Source of the DNA: Sarcomyxa edulis
Lineage: Eukaryota > Basidiomycota > Agaricomycetes > Agaricales > Mycenaceae
Reading direction: 5' to 3'
Assembly: GCA_009761415.1 (NCBI GenBank)
Contig: QUOL01000007.1
Coordinates: 1,674,001 to 1,738,000, forward strand
DNA: 64,000 nt
Shown one piece after another: positions 25,040 to 37,156 of this stretch. The position numbers and the translations under genes were made by a program. The notes under the pieces were generated by a model. That model was not told the origin of the DNA, made no database searches, and saw nothing but the letters and a program-made list of their open reading frames with translations. Each line of letters starts with the position of its first letter. The first letter of the stretch is position 1.

Positions 25040-28000
25040 ATGTTATCTGCTCTCCCCGTACATTCTCCTTCCTTCGACCCTCCCCCATCCTCCTCCGAAC
25101 ATCCCCCAATATCCTCCCCATCAACCCCCCCAAGAGCACCTAGCATAAACCTGAACAACATCTCTCCTGACAGACCCCCCATTCATCGTCAGCCTTCATC
25201 CTCTCAAAATCTATTGCCCGTTCCAGACCTAGAGTCATCCGCAAAGGTCCGTCAATTAACCACAATACTAACCCACCTGCTTATATCACAACTACTACAA
25301 GTCAATCGCTGCCTCTCCAACTACACCCACACCTAATTCTCGTTTTCAATTCCCCCCAAGAAAGGCCAGCTTCACAATGCTCTCCGCTTCACCTGCTCCA
25401 CCAGCGACACCCGCAACAACTCCCAGTTCAGATCCTCCACCGTCCATAAATATCAATACTTATAACATACACGGCTCAAATCCTCCCTTGCCTGGCTCGA
25501 TGCCACCATCATCCGCTACCTCCTCAAAACACGGTCCTCTCTTTGATCTGAAGCGCTTTCTAAATCACCATATGCCCCATCACCATCATCCCTCTATCGC
25601 ACGTCCCCCACATAACATATCCCCACCCTCCTCTCCAAACGATCACCGCAAGGGTGCCCACTTTGACGCTAACCTCCCCGATAACTCCCATCCCAATTCC
25701 CCTCCATCAAACGGCTCGCCTCGCAGTCCTTCCCCCTATCCAACCCCCCGTAGCAAGTCTTACATCAGAGAAAGCAAACTCGGAGGCTTCATGCGCAAAG
25801 ACAAGGGTCGCAAAACACCTCCAGGTCTCACAAACGGAACACTCAAGGATCGGCGTACACCTTCCCCTTCGCATTCCTTTGTCAGCACACAGTCGCAATC
25901 GCCAACAGAAACAGAAGAGTCGGAACCCCCGAGTACCAGCCCATCCCATCATCCCTCCAGACCCGCAGGACGCAGCGTATCGCCACCTACACCTCCCCCT
26001 TCCATCATCAGCTCGTACCACCAGCCTATTCTATCTCTACATGACGCTACTCACGCTCATCTCGCTAAAAAGTACGGCAAATGGGGCCGGACCTTGGGTT
26101 CCGGGGCTGGCGGTACCGTCCGTCTCATCAAAGCATCGTCTAAAAATGGAGGCACCATCTACGCTGTGAAGGAGTTCAGACCTAAACGTTCCGGGGAGAG
26201 CGAGAAGGAGTATCAGAAAAAGGTGACCGCTGAATTTTGTGTCGGCTCGACGTTGAAGCACATCAATATCATCGAGACGGTGGATATCGTTAGTGAGAAC
26301 GGACACTACTACGAGGTGCGTGTCCAATTAGCTTGATATCTCGTTCCTACTGACACTTTTATACAGGTGATGGAATACGCCCCCTATGATTTATTCTCCG
26401 TCGTCATGTCCGGAAAGATGTGTCGACCCGAGATTTACTGCGTCTTCCGCCAGATCTGCGACGGTGTAGAATACCTACACGAGATCGGACTTGCCCATCG
26501 AGACTTGAAGCTAGATAACTGCGTTATGACAGCCGATAACATCGTCAAACTCATCGATTTCGGTACAGCTACCGTATTCCACTACCCAGGTGGTCGAGCG
26601 CACACACGCGCGACAGGCGTCGTCGGGAGTGATCCGTATCTTGCGCCAGAGGTGCTAAGCAGCGGGAACGACTCCATCTCTGCTGTCATCAAGAACAAGG
26701 GAAATGGCGTGAACGGTAAAGGGCGTGATGGGAAATCCAAAGAGGGTGAGGAGAGTCCAGAGGCCGGATACGATCCACGCAAGACGGACGTGTGGAGTGT
26801 GGCTATCATCTTCATGTGTATGGTCCTCCGGCGTTTCCCTTGGAAGATCCCTGATCCCAAGGTCGACCCGAGTTTCAGAGCGTTTGTCCATGCTCATCCT
26901 GACTTGTCGGTCAAGGCTGTGCCAAAGGTGCATTCGTCCACGGGTGCGATAGATAAAGCGAAGTTGTCGGCGGAGAGAAAGGCGAAGCGGCAATCTGCTC
27001 GACGGTCGACGAATGGACTGTTGAGTCCTACGAGTGGCGCGAACAGAGCACGGTCGTCTTCGATGTCGCATCCTGCGTTGACGGCTGCTTCGTCGTCGTC
27101 TTCGTTAGCGACGAAAGCGATAGTCCACCACGAACTGGCTATGACCACTATGAGCCTCACAGACGCAGACGACGACGGTGAGACAGACGCCTCGTCGACC
27201 TCACATCCTGCCGTGAGCTCGTCAGCATCCTCCATATCCAAATCCTCCAAAGCCATCATCCACCAATCTCTAACCATGACCACCATCGATCTTACCGACG
27301 ACGACACCGAAGCCGAAGCTGAAGCCGATCGCTCCGAAACGACATCCATACACACAGCTGGGTCTGGCGGTTCATCTGACCATGATACAGGCTCCTCAGC
27401 TATAACCGATCCCCTCTCCCTCTCTGCACAGGCCAGCGACATCGCCGCAGGCATGGACCTCACACCCGAAGAGCTCATCCGCCGAAACCTCCGCGAGGGC
27501 CTTGCAGAAGCACTCGCCGCCGAAAAAGCAAAACACGTCGTCGTCGATCCTCTCTCCACGCACAGTGTCACCCGACTCACGCATAGTACCGCTACCCTTC
27601 CCTTATTCGCCACCGAGAACGAACACGCACCGGCTGGCAATCCCAAGCATCCCACTGCACAGCTTGGGCTGGGATTGGGTGGTACGCAGACGCCTGTGGA
27701 GATGGATCCGAGTGTGTTGAAGTTTGCGAGACCTGGGAATTCGACGGAGAGTTTACCGTTAAGTCCACGGGAGGCGTATGCCAGTAGTAGGCCGTTCCCG
27801 TCGTATACGGGACATCATCATCATTCGCATCATGGGATTGGGAATAGTGCTGTTGTTGGTGCTGCTGGGAGTGTTACCGGGGCTGCTGGCAAGGGCGGAC
27901 AGGGGCTCGCTCAGGGTAGGACGAGAACGAGGGCTAACAATTATAACCCACCGCCCGCAGATTTGCTGGGGGATAAGGAGCCGTTGGAGAAGAAGGTTGA

Positions 28001-28523
28001 GAAGGAGACGGATGTTTCCAAGGAGGAGGACGACGACGATGAGGAAGATGATGAGGAGGATGAGGATGAGGATGAGGATGAGGAAGAGCAGGAGAAGGAG
28101 ACACCGAAACCCGCACCTGCGAAGCCACGACAACGGTCAGACAGTGCTGCTACCTTCCATGGCGGAGGGGCCGAGTCAATATTCCGCCTGCTACCTCGAG
28201 AGACCCGACCAGCCCTGCGTCGGATGCTCTACGTCGAACCTTCCGGCAGATGCACATTGACGGATCTGTTGAAAGGCAGAGGCAAAACCAGCGGTCTTCT
28301 TTGTGGGTGCCGTCGCAACCACGGGGGACCTACAGAGGGTAACGGCAGCGAAGGTGACGGTGGGTACTGTGTGGATCATGATTGCGATCCTGAAGATGAG
28401 GATGACGGAGATGAATGGCTCAGGAGCATCGTCCCGTGTTCGAGGCCTGGTGTCGTCCCGAACCACGTACATACAAAGGTCGCAGTCGAGGAGAAGCAGA
28501 ATAACAAGAGACGGTTCTTTTAG
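25040..28523 (+). CDS. HAL4/HAL5-type Ser/Thr protein kinase
   Basis: Fungal-specific kinase group related to Hal4/Sat4, Hal5 and Npr1, which tune plasma-membrane transporters. About 330 residues of Pro/Ser-rich sequence precede the domain [20 protein letters not shown] (Gly loop), [10 protein letters not shown] (Lys), [41 protein letters not shown] (HRD), VKLIDFGTA (DFG), [13 protein letters not shown] (APE) and [20 protein letters not shown]. An insert of roughly 400 residues then splits the C-lobe. It is Ser-rich, contains two related IDLTDDD-like segments and a Glu/Asp run near 28026-28098. The domain resumes with [20 protein letters not shown] and [12 protein letters not shown]. Two introns: one after LESSAK (ending CTACAAG) and one in the N-lobe near 26314-26367. 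The ATG at 25040 is supported because exon 1 joins in frame; a start at 25377 is the alternative. Confidence 0.9.
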
Positions 28524-29324
28524 GGGGAGAAGAAAGAATCGTGGGTCGCGGTCGCGGCCTCTTGCCTCGTTGCATCCTTTTCTTGTCCCTGCCCCTCTCC
28601 ACTTTCATTTCTAGTTCTTTCTTTTTTTTCATGCATCTCGTGGACAAAAGCTTGTCGGATGGATCTGGGATATTCAATCTTTTTTTGCATGTTTCTCCTC
28701 ATTCCCACTCTTATCTATCTATCTATCTATTCACCCCCTCCCTCACCTCACCCCCGCCCCCACATGTCATCAAATGACTCGTCTTTTCCTCCACATCTGT
28801 ACTTAACGCATCAACCGGCCCCTCTGATCAACTCATCATCCCCCAGAGGACTCACCCGGCCCTTCCATCGGTCTCTGTACATGCCCCTTGTCCTTTTATT
28901 CATTTTTAACGTACATATCATTTTTTTCTTCCTTTCATGTTCATATTATTCCATAGATTTTTTACACGACGCCTCACCGACGCATACATATCCGCTCGGG
29001 CCTTCCACGTCTGCTTTGTTTTCAAGCATTCGGTCACGGTTAGCCGGGTCGTCCGTCCCATCTGACTGTCTAATTTTTATTGGGACGGCAGACATAAAAG
29101 TTTCCTTATCCTTTCCTGTGTGCTCGTATCTTCTTACTCACAATCCATAGAAAGCGTTGCTCAATGTATTAATCTTATTTGCCATAATAATATGGTGGCC
29201 ATTTGATACCTCGACATCTATTAAATCATCTCCTGAAATAGTATGTATCTCAGTGCTTCCCGAGTGCGCTGGAAGGAGAGAGAAATACATATCGATGATG
29301 ATCATATTTACCACCGAACATAAT
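28524..29324. other. Convergent intergenic region
   Basis: 3' flanks of the kinase (+) and YOS9 (-). Pyrimidine-rich on the plus strand, with a TATC microsatellite near 28712-28730. No gene seen. Confidence 0.5.
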
Positions 29325-31325
29325 TTACAGCTCTTGTCGGTATGGATCACCACCATTTCTGTCACCCTTTTTCCTGGTGTTCTTCTCATCCTTCTGGCCA
29401 TCCTTCTTCTTAATCTTCTCCCCTTTGATATCATAGCCAGCAGCCTGAAGCGCTTGCGCGAGCGACTGATGAAGACCCGGCCTTTCGATATCGTCACCCT
29501 CGTACAAAGGAAGGTCGTCGGGATCCAGAACCTCAAGGAAGATCTCACCGTCTTCGGTCACCCCTTCGACCACCACTTTCGGAAATTCACCGTCTTGATC
29601 TCCGTCCTGGAGATCTAAAACCTTCCCGCCCATCAGGGCCTCCAACGCTTTCCGTATGCTGCTAAGCACCTGCACCTGCCCCTTGAGTTTTTCAACCGTC
29701 CCATCAGCACCGGTGGCCGTGGACTTGTCAACAACCGGCGGGGGAATGGGTTTATGGGGTAAAAGCTTGACGGGGTGATCGGTTTCAAGAAGCGAGCCCA
29801 GCTGAGCTTTTGGATCTGTAGTTGAATCGACGATTTCACGGCAACGTATGTATGCCTCCTCGCGTGCATCGAGGCGGGATTTAAATCCAGGCTCTCCGCA
29901 TAGACGTGGCGTATGAATGACCATAACGTACGAACATGTTTTTGCTTCCTTGACGAATAGGATATGGTCCGTCATACTCATCGAACAATGAAACTATAAT
30001 ATGATGAATAATGTATTAGCCGCGCTAGGCCAAGGGAAAATAACGAAGAAAATAATTCATTGATTATGTTTGGGCACTCACCTGGACTTCGATTTCCCGA
30101 GGTTTTCCGGTCTTGTCACAAGTGGTACCATCTCCCCATCGCTGGACAAGGTACCGAGAGCCTGCGCCACGCGCGAGCTCGAGATTGGCTGTGATGGCTG
30201 TTTGTTGAGCGACCGTAAGGTCTGCACCGGGTTCTGGGGTTGCAGGGGCTCGTCCGAGAGTGTACGACTCCCACTGACGGACACGATGACGGTATATATA
30301 TTATTTGGCACGGTGGGAAATTAAAATGGACTCACATCAGGGTCTTCCTCTGGTTTGTAGCCACCTAGTTCGATAAGAAGAAGTATCAGTGATAGTTTGG
30401 GACGTGGTGATTGGGAGGACGGTAATTCCGTATCAGCGAGCCCATGGGGGAAGTGCTCGGAATGATCCTAAATATTGTGTGTGGACTTGACGGAAAGGAT
30501 GATGAAAAGAAGAGTGAAATGTAGCAAGGGTGGATCAAGGGCAAATGAGCGTTGTGTGAAGTATGGTATTTAAGATTGGACGACGCGGAAAATCAAGGGG
30601 CCCGGAGAGAAAGTTTGTTACCTGGCGTATGAATTTGAGTCTGAAATAATTCCTTGAACTGTCGTATTTCTTCGTTGTGACAGTACGAATAAGTAAACCA
30701 TCCTTGTCGTTGCTTGAATATTTAATCTGATTTAATTCATGCGACCGTGAGATTCTGGAACTTCGTTTTCACGCACATAAAGGCAAGTTCCAGTTAACGG
30801 CTGGAGTAGGGACCAACTCCGGACAGGTGTCACGTCGGCGTCCGATTCATCTTCTTGGCTCGGTTGTGGGTTGTCTAGTGGTTTAGGGATGAAGCACAGA
30901 TACGAATCTCGTGGCCCCATCTTCATGTATTGTAGCGAGCTTTTTGGGCTCTGCGAAGCTACTGGCTGCTTCCGCGGGTGATGGATGTCAGTAGTCTACA
31001 ATTTGGAAGGGAGAAGGATAGTACAGACTTGGGTATAATCGCCAGTGGCATCACCACTATCGATCTCCTTTGGGGACGTAGATGGAGTCTCCCAGGCATC
31101 GTCGCTCCACGGTTGTTCCATGAATTCGAGCTCGCCGCCCCGTAAGCCTTCCTTCAACCATCGCTCAGCGGTTTCATTCAAGACGGGTAGAGAGTTCAAG
31201 AACGTGACACGATATTTCGGAAACGCGTAAGTATCTTCGGGGAGGGAGTGCAGCAGACGACCTGCGACTATATGGCAAGTGAAAGCAAGGGTTATAAGTG
31301 CAAACGAGAGCATCGAGGCTCGCAT
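29325..31325 (-). CDS. YOS9: Yos9/OS-9 ER lectin (ER-associated degradation)
   Basis: ER-lumen lectin that reads trimmed N-glycans on misfolded glycoproteins and hands them to the Hrd1 ligase. The ATG at 31325 starts a clear signal peptide (MLSFALITLAFTCHIVAG). The PRKCSH/MRH part is split across exons: KMGPRDSYLCFIP, LTGTCLY, QRQGWFTYSYCHNEEIRQF, YLVQRWGDGTTCDKTGKPRE, IEVQFHCSMSM and MVIHTPRLCGEPGFKSR. This preserves the Q, R, E and Y sugar-binding positions and the paired cysteines. The C-terminal half has LSSIRKALEALMGGKVLDL and a Lys/Asp-rich tail ending RQEL, an HDEL-like retrieval signal. At least five introns. Confidence 0.92.
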
Positions 31326-32105
31326 TTGAGTGAGCTGGACGCCGCTCTGGGTTAGTTATTTATTTCCACGTTGTTCGCGCCAAAGAATTTGGGTTGCCGA
31401 CTTTCAAAGTCAGATTCTCCGCGGCAGCCCCGAAGCTCTGGTACTAATGGACGTCCATGGAATTAATATTGTTTTAATACCATTTCAATGCAGGCGAACA
31501 AGACTCGACCAACATAATGAAGTGCTTGAGAGATGTGCTCTCGGATCAGTTTTTGAAATAGCATTGCTCGAGCTGACATGGTCGAGAAGTCTACTGTTGC
31601 CACTTCTATCGGCGGTTCTGATTTTATTTCCTGGAGTTCCTTGGATTTGGGATGATTGGCGGTAAAATATCAATGGAATACGAGTGATTTCTGGTGATAT
31701 ATTTCTGAGGTGTATTTTCGTAAGGGCATGCTACCATCCATCAAGTGGCATCAAGTACGACGACGGTCTTGCTTAGACGTGGGTGTTATTCCGGCTAAAA
31801 GCTCTAAAAACGATTGAACAGGATCCATATTACGTACAAAGTCCCCCCAAATTATCAGGGGTAAAAAGTGTACGAACACGAAGATGGGATGAATGATAAT
31901 AATAAAACCCGGTTTTGGGTCGCGAATGCACGCGAGAACAATACATTTTCGAATTCTTCTATATTCGGCATGAAATTCATCTTTAAAACCGGAGCACTTC
32001 AGATTTTCCCCCACTTTCTGGTCTCTCTTCTTTCCAACCAGTTACACCCGTACGCGCTCCTTTTCTTACCCCCACTACCCACTTATTCGCGTTTCGCTGG
32101 TCGCA
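31326..32105. other. Divergent promoter region, YOS9 / AT-hook gene
   Basis: 780 bp between two divergent start codons. No additional coding signal. The last 100 bp before 32106 are pyrimidine-rich on the plus strand, as is common just upstream of fungal start sites. Confidence 0.45.
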
Positions 32106-32701
32106 ATGTCGTCCTCTGTGCAGGACCCTCAGGAAGATCCTGTAGCTGAACAGAATGAAGATGAGTTGGAGGAAAATCATCAAGGGGATCAGGAAGAAGT
32201 CGAGGGGGGTGAGCAACCATATTTTCTTATCGTTGGAGTGTCCTGTCCTATCTTTTGCATTATAATAAATTCAGCATTGCTGATTATCCTCGATTAAATG
32301 ATCGAAATCAACAGAAGCTACTGCTGCTCAAACAGTTGTGAAGAGAGGCCGCGGCCGTCCGAAAGGTAGCAAGAACAAGAAACCTGGAATGACCTCCCCT
32401 GGTGCAGCCAGTACGTCGACCATGACCCCCAGGAAGCGCGGAAGACCGCCAAAGGTATGTGGCCATTCAATACAGGTGTTTCCACGCGTTCTCCCCTCTG
32501 ATTCTTTCGCTATTGTCCTCCCTTGTCTACCAGGAAAAGAAACCTGATGATGATGGGACAGATGAGCCTATTCCTAAACGCAAGAGAGGCCGTCCTCCCA
32601 AAAATCCAAAGGCTGAGACTAGCGGAGACGGTGCAACCAGTGGTGACGGTGCAGAGCCCAGTACGAAAAGGAAACGAGGGAGACCACCGAAGAAGACATG
32701 A
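32106..32701 (+). CDS. AT-hook (HMG-I/Y-like) protein
   Basis: Small acidic-then-basic protein of about 140 residues in three exons. Exon 1 is acidic (EDELEENHQGDQEEVEGG). Exon 2 has KRGRGRPKGSKNKK and PRKRGRPPK. Exon 3 has KRKRGRPPKNPK and KRKRGRPPKKT at the very end. The four R-G-R-P cores are AT-hooks, which bind the minor groove of AT-rich DNA. This indicates an architectural chromatin protein. No other domain is present. Confidence 0.85.
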
Positions 32702-33211
32702 ACATAACGTTGTATCCAACATTCCCCTCCCCATTCCTTATTTCTGGCGCTTTATTTTGATACCAACGGTTCCATACCTCTAGTTTTGTATTCCAGGAAA
32801 CTTACGACCGATACGATTTTCCCTTAGGCTATTTGAACAATCGTCTTATTGCATTTTTTTGGTCGTCCACTTGTTTTTTCTTTGCTGTGATTTTATTTAT
32901 GCTGTACGTATCGATACGCTGCTTTGCTAGAAATACAAATAACATTCCATGTACGCACGCAAGGTGTGAGCCTCATGCTACGTCGTTGAAGTTTACTTGT
33001 GATCAACCTCCCGAGGTCATAATGCGCGCGCATGTTGAGAAAAAAAAGAATCAATATGCATAATCTCCGCTACCGTACGGGAACAAATTCTAGGTTTCCC
33101 TGTCACAGTCCAAATTTGCAACAATTTCTCCGGGGAAGAAATTCGCAGGAGAAAAGGGGGTCCACTGTTTTGGGAAAACAAGGTTTGACGTTCTCCTGGT
33201 TTGACGTCCTC
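32702..33211. other. Convergent intergenic region
   Basis: 3' flanks of the AT-hook gene (+) and BNA4 (-). T-rich on the plus strand from 32840 to 32920. No gene seen. Confidence 0.5.
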
Positions 33212-35109
33212 TCATCTGTGGCCCGGCGAGCGATATAACGACGCTGCTATCCACATTATCCATCCACTCGTTGCACCAAGCGCTACCGTGCCGATCCATC
33301 CGAGCGCTGACAAGATGCGGGACTGGTACGCCGCCTTGTTTTTGGCCATAGCATACCCAATGTCAGGTCGAAACGTGACCATATTATACAAGGGAAGCCA
33401 CCCGGTGGGTTTCCCGGGGAAAGCCATATGGGACAAGGTGGGACCTAGAGAAGTAGGCGAAACGACCTGTCTAGAGGTCAGGGAATAAAGTACATTGTCC
33501 ACGGCCTTTCTGAATATGAAGGCTGGGGTCGTGACCGAATGGCGCATCTCGTCACTATAGAACAAAAATATTTCAGGACGCTTTTGGACACGGTAATAAA
33601 ATACCTACTAGTTGGCCATTGCGAGATCACAAATGGCTACTAGATCATCGTGGCGACTGTCCGAGTAACGCGTTAATGCTCGGGCCAGTGGCTGGTATAT
33701 TGTGTCCTCGTTATTATTATGGTGGTCATTAGTTTTAACCGCTGAGATAGTGGCCTCGACTTTTTCCTCACGCAGAAGCGTGTAAAGAACTCTAACGTCC
33801 TCAAGGCCGCAATTTAAGCCTTGGCCATAGAAGGGGACCATAGCATGGGCAGCATCTCCCAGAAGGATCGCGCGGTCCTTGTAATGGTAAGGCTTAGACT
33901 AATCACACGGCAAAAAATCAAGCTTTGAGCACCCTGTAGGGACTAAGGGGATGTGCGTACCTTTGTGCAGATAAGAGCACTGCGTGGATTTTGTGCAAAG
34001 TTCTTTAGAACGTTTTCCTCACCCATCAAAGTCAGGGCGTCAGGAAAATATAATTTGAACCACTCTATAATAATATCTGGAGTGGTCAGGCGGTCGAATT
34101 CGGTGCTTGGCGCAAATAGGGTGCATGTAAAGGTTTGGTCCTGAAATTGAGTTAATTCTGGTGGATAAAATCGGGGAAGGAAGGATAAATTGCCTTGTTT
34201 GGGAGAGCTATGAGCATGAAGGAATGGCGAGGCCATATGTGCAGGTGGTTCGCATCAAGAAGGAAAGTGGGTTGGCCGTGTACGTCTCGGCCTGCCGGCA
34301 TCTTGAGTTCAAGGTATTCGTCCCGCAGGTATTCTTGCTGATAGTCCATTCTGAAGTGTGACAGCAACGAGGGTAATGGGAATGTTAGCATGGATGCTCT
34401 AGAGCGACGAAACCTCTGAACGTACCGTACGACTCTCATCATCTGTCGACGGACGACAGAGTAGGCGCCATCGGCCCCGATGCAGAGGTCAAATTTGACC
34501 TGTAGGTCTTTGGCTGCATTTAGATCTCGAACGATCATACTCTTGCGGTCAAAGTCGATGGATTGTACTTTGTGATCGAAAAAGATGCGGGTGTTTTGAG
34601 CGGTAGAAGCTTCCTCTAATAGGCCTTCATTGAGAAGGCTACGGTCAATGGAATTGATGCACTAGATAATCAATAGGAGATGCCCTGAGACATTATTTCG
34701 ATGTATAAGTAAGGTTGTTTTTGGGCTAACCTGGCCGTCTCTGTCGTATAATTGGCTGTCAAGTTTACCGTTTGAGTGATGAATCATGCGGCCACGCATG
34801 GGAATGACTGTTTGCATGAAACGATCAGCCGCAGCTGGGTCGATGGCATGGATGGCAGCGATTCCACGGGAAGAAATCGCGAGGTTGATAGAACGAAGTA
34901 AAGCAGCAGCTTTTGATGAAGGAAGACGAGCATCTAGAAAGCAAGAAGAGTCAATGCAAAGAAGGGGAAGATTAAAGGGTGGATCTCGATGTACCCGGCC
35001 TGCCCTCGTAGATATCTACCTCCCAACCCTCCTTCGTAAGAGCCATAGCGGCCAGACATCCCACTGGACCCGCACCGACAACTACAGCTTTTCGTAGATG
35101 ATTGTCCAT
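33212..35109 (-). CDS. BNA4: Kynurenine 3-monooxygenase
   Basis: FAD- and NADPH-dependent hydroxylase of the outer mitochondrial membrane that makes 3-hydroxykynurenine. The ATG at 35109 opens [20 protein letters not shown], the FAD-binding GxGxxG. Next come [105 protein letters not shown] and the family signature [25 protein letters not shown]. The C-terminal exon has [37 protein letters not shown] and a hydrophobic helix ([19 protein letters not shown]) that anchors the protein. At least six introns. It shares a 130-bp intergenic region with the divergent kynureninase gene. Confidence 0.95.
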
Positions 35110-35239
35110 AAGTAAGCAAGTAAGTTTACCCCTATCAGAATCTTATCTTTTACCGTATCGAGTTGGTATCGAGTTAGAACTATTTGAGAGAGCATCCGAG
35201 CATCTCGAACTCATTCTCACCTAGACCACATTCGCCATC
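35110..35239. promoter_or_regulatory. Shared divergent promoter BNA4/BNA5
   Basis: Only 130 bp separate the two start codons, so both genes must be driven from this interval or from within each other's leaders. It includes a near-direct repeat TATCGAGTT at about 35156 and 35167. No Gcn4-type site was seen. Confidence 0.55.
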
Positions 35240-37002
35240 ATGTCCCTCTCCACACCCTTGACAGACGATTTTGTCATTCCATCCAACAAAGATATCGGTG
35301 CAAGTCCCAGCTCATTCGATGGTTAGATCTCATCTGCGCTCCTGCATCCGTCAAGTAACCTTCCTTCCTAGCCGACAGGTGCACGTACCTGTGCGGAAAC
35401 TCCCTTGGGCCCTTATCCAAGCGTTCCGAGGCCTTGTTACTACAGGAACTTAGTGTCTGGCGGACCCGGTACGTCGTCCTTAGCTTTTGCCACACCTGCC
35501 ATGACTGACAATTCGGCGCCAACTCGTCTCCAGTGCCGTGGAAGGTCATTTCTCCCATCCGTACGATAGACCATGGGTAAGCGTGTGCGACCACGTAAAC
35601 CCGCTCCTCGCAGAGATAGTCGGCATGTCACCCCATCATTTCTTATGAGAAAGTCAACCTGGATCTCATATGTTTACATTCTCCAGGTGCAAAGGAAAAG
35701 GAAGTAGCTTGCATGGGAACATTGACCACTAATCTGCATCTGATGATGGACACTTTCTATAAGCCGACACCGCAGCGGTTCAAAATTCTATGTGAAGCTA
35801 AAGCATTCCCCTCGGATCAAGTGCGTTTCCCTGACTTTCTTGTCGTAAAAAAAATTGAAATACATGCTCATTCTCTGGATGGAAGTACGCTTTTGCGTCG
35901 CAAGCGCGTGCCCACGGTTTCGATCCCAAGGATGCGATCCTCGAGATGCAGCCTCGAGACGGTGAATACACACTCCGGGAAGAAGACATCCTCGCTACCA
36001 TCGCAAACGAGGGTCGAACAATCGCTCTGGTTCTCTTCAGCGGAGTGCAATATTATACGGGACAGTGGTTCCCGATGCAGTCGATCACCCGTAAAGCGAA
36101 GGAACAGGTGAATTTGGCCTGCCATTACGTTTCGTACCATCTCGTATACTCTTCACAATCTCCGGATCCGTCTCCCTTGTATCTTTCTGGAATAAAGCCT
36201 TTTCTTCGTATGCTCATCTTTTTCTTTCTTTCTCCAGGGTTGCATATGCGGTTGGGATCTAGCGCATGCCGTTGGAAATGTGCCGCTCTCCCTGCACGAA
36301 TGGGACGTCGACTTCGCAGTCTGGTGCACTTACAAATACCTCAATTCCGGTCCAGGGGGCATAGCCGGACTGTATATCCACGAGAAATGGGACAACATTG
36401 AGCGACCAAAGTCAGTCATCCGCTGATTTATCCCCCTCTCCCGCTAATTCTAAAGACTAAATTTCTTACGGCATTCCAGGTATGCGGGATGGTGGGGACA
36501 CGATCCTTCCACGCGCTTCAAAATGCCGTCCGAATTCTCCCCAATTCTAGGCGCACAAGGCTTCCAACAGTCCAACCCTGGTGCTTTGTCCGTAGTGACG
36601 CTACTAGGTGTCCTTCAGATCATCAAGGAGGCAGGCATGATGCCGGCCCTCCGAGAACGATCTCTCGGGCTCACCGGAGCTCTCGAAAAACTCCTCCATC
36701 AATCCAAATTTTTCGTTCCTCTCCATGAGGCCGCAGGCGCACGATCCGCTGGTTTCACCATTATCACCCCGACTGATCCGGAAGCGCGGGGTGCGCAGTT
36801 GTCGTTACTGTTCTTGCCAACGGGCTCGGAAGTGATGAGGACGATGTCTACCATGCTACAGAGTTACGGTGTGATTGGTGACAAGAGGGAACCCGACGTG
36901 ATTAGATTGGCGCCTGCGCCACTCTATAGCTCGTTGAAGGACTGTGAACGAGCTGCATCTTGTTTGGAACAGGCATTCCAAGAAATGGCTAAACTACCAT
37001 AG
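35240..37002 (+). CDS. BNA5: Kynureninase
   Basis: PLP enzyme that cleaves 3-hydroxykynurenine to 3-hydroxyanthranilate and alanine in the cytosol. The ATG at 35240 reads [20 protein letters not shown]. Splicing gives [110 protein letters not shown] and [20 protein letters not shown]. The lysine of [10 protein letters not shown] is the expected Schiff-base residue. The end is [32 protein letters not shown] and [12 protein letters not shown]. Six introns or so. All key family residues are present. Confidence 0.95.
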
Positions 37003-37156
37003 TATTCGAAAACGCAACGAAGAGACCATGTACAACACACACACACATATATATATATATATAAATTCGTGCAGGATCCACGAGAAGTCTTTCCCTGCCT
37101 ATAGTATTGTATACGCAACGAACGGACCATGTATAACATAAAAATCCATGCAAAAT
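37003..37156. repeat. AC/AT microsatellite inside a degenerate tandem duplication
   Basis: Between BNA5 and BNA7 an (AC)n(AT)n run lies at 37035-37062. The blocks ATAGTATT...CGCAACGAA..GACCATGTA.AACA occur twice (near 37000-37035 and 37099-37139). Each is followed by TTC.....GGA....CT.TTTCCTGC-like sequence. This suggests an old tandem duplication of about 95 bp. Confidence 0.55.

Noticed and set aside
26894..27655. Minus-strand frame of 253 codons inside the kinase gene
   Set aside because: It is antisense to the low-complexity insert, whose biased codons keep the other strand open. No homologous-looking motif.
28026..28098. GAG/GAT-rich run that might be a microsatellite
   Set aside because: It lies in frame inside the kinase coding sequence and encodes an acidic Asp/Glu stretch.
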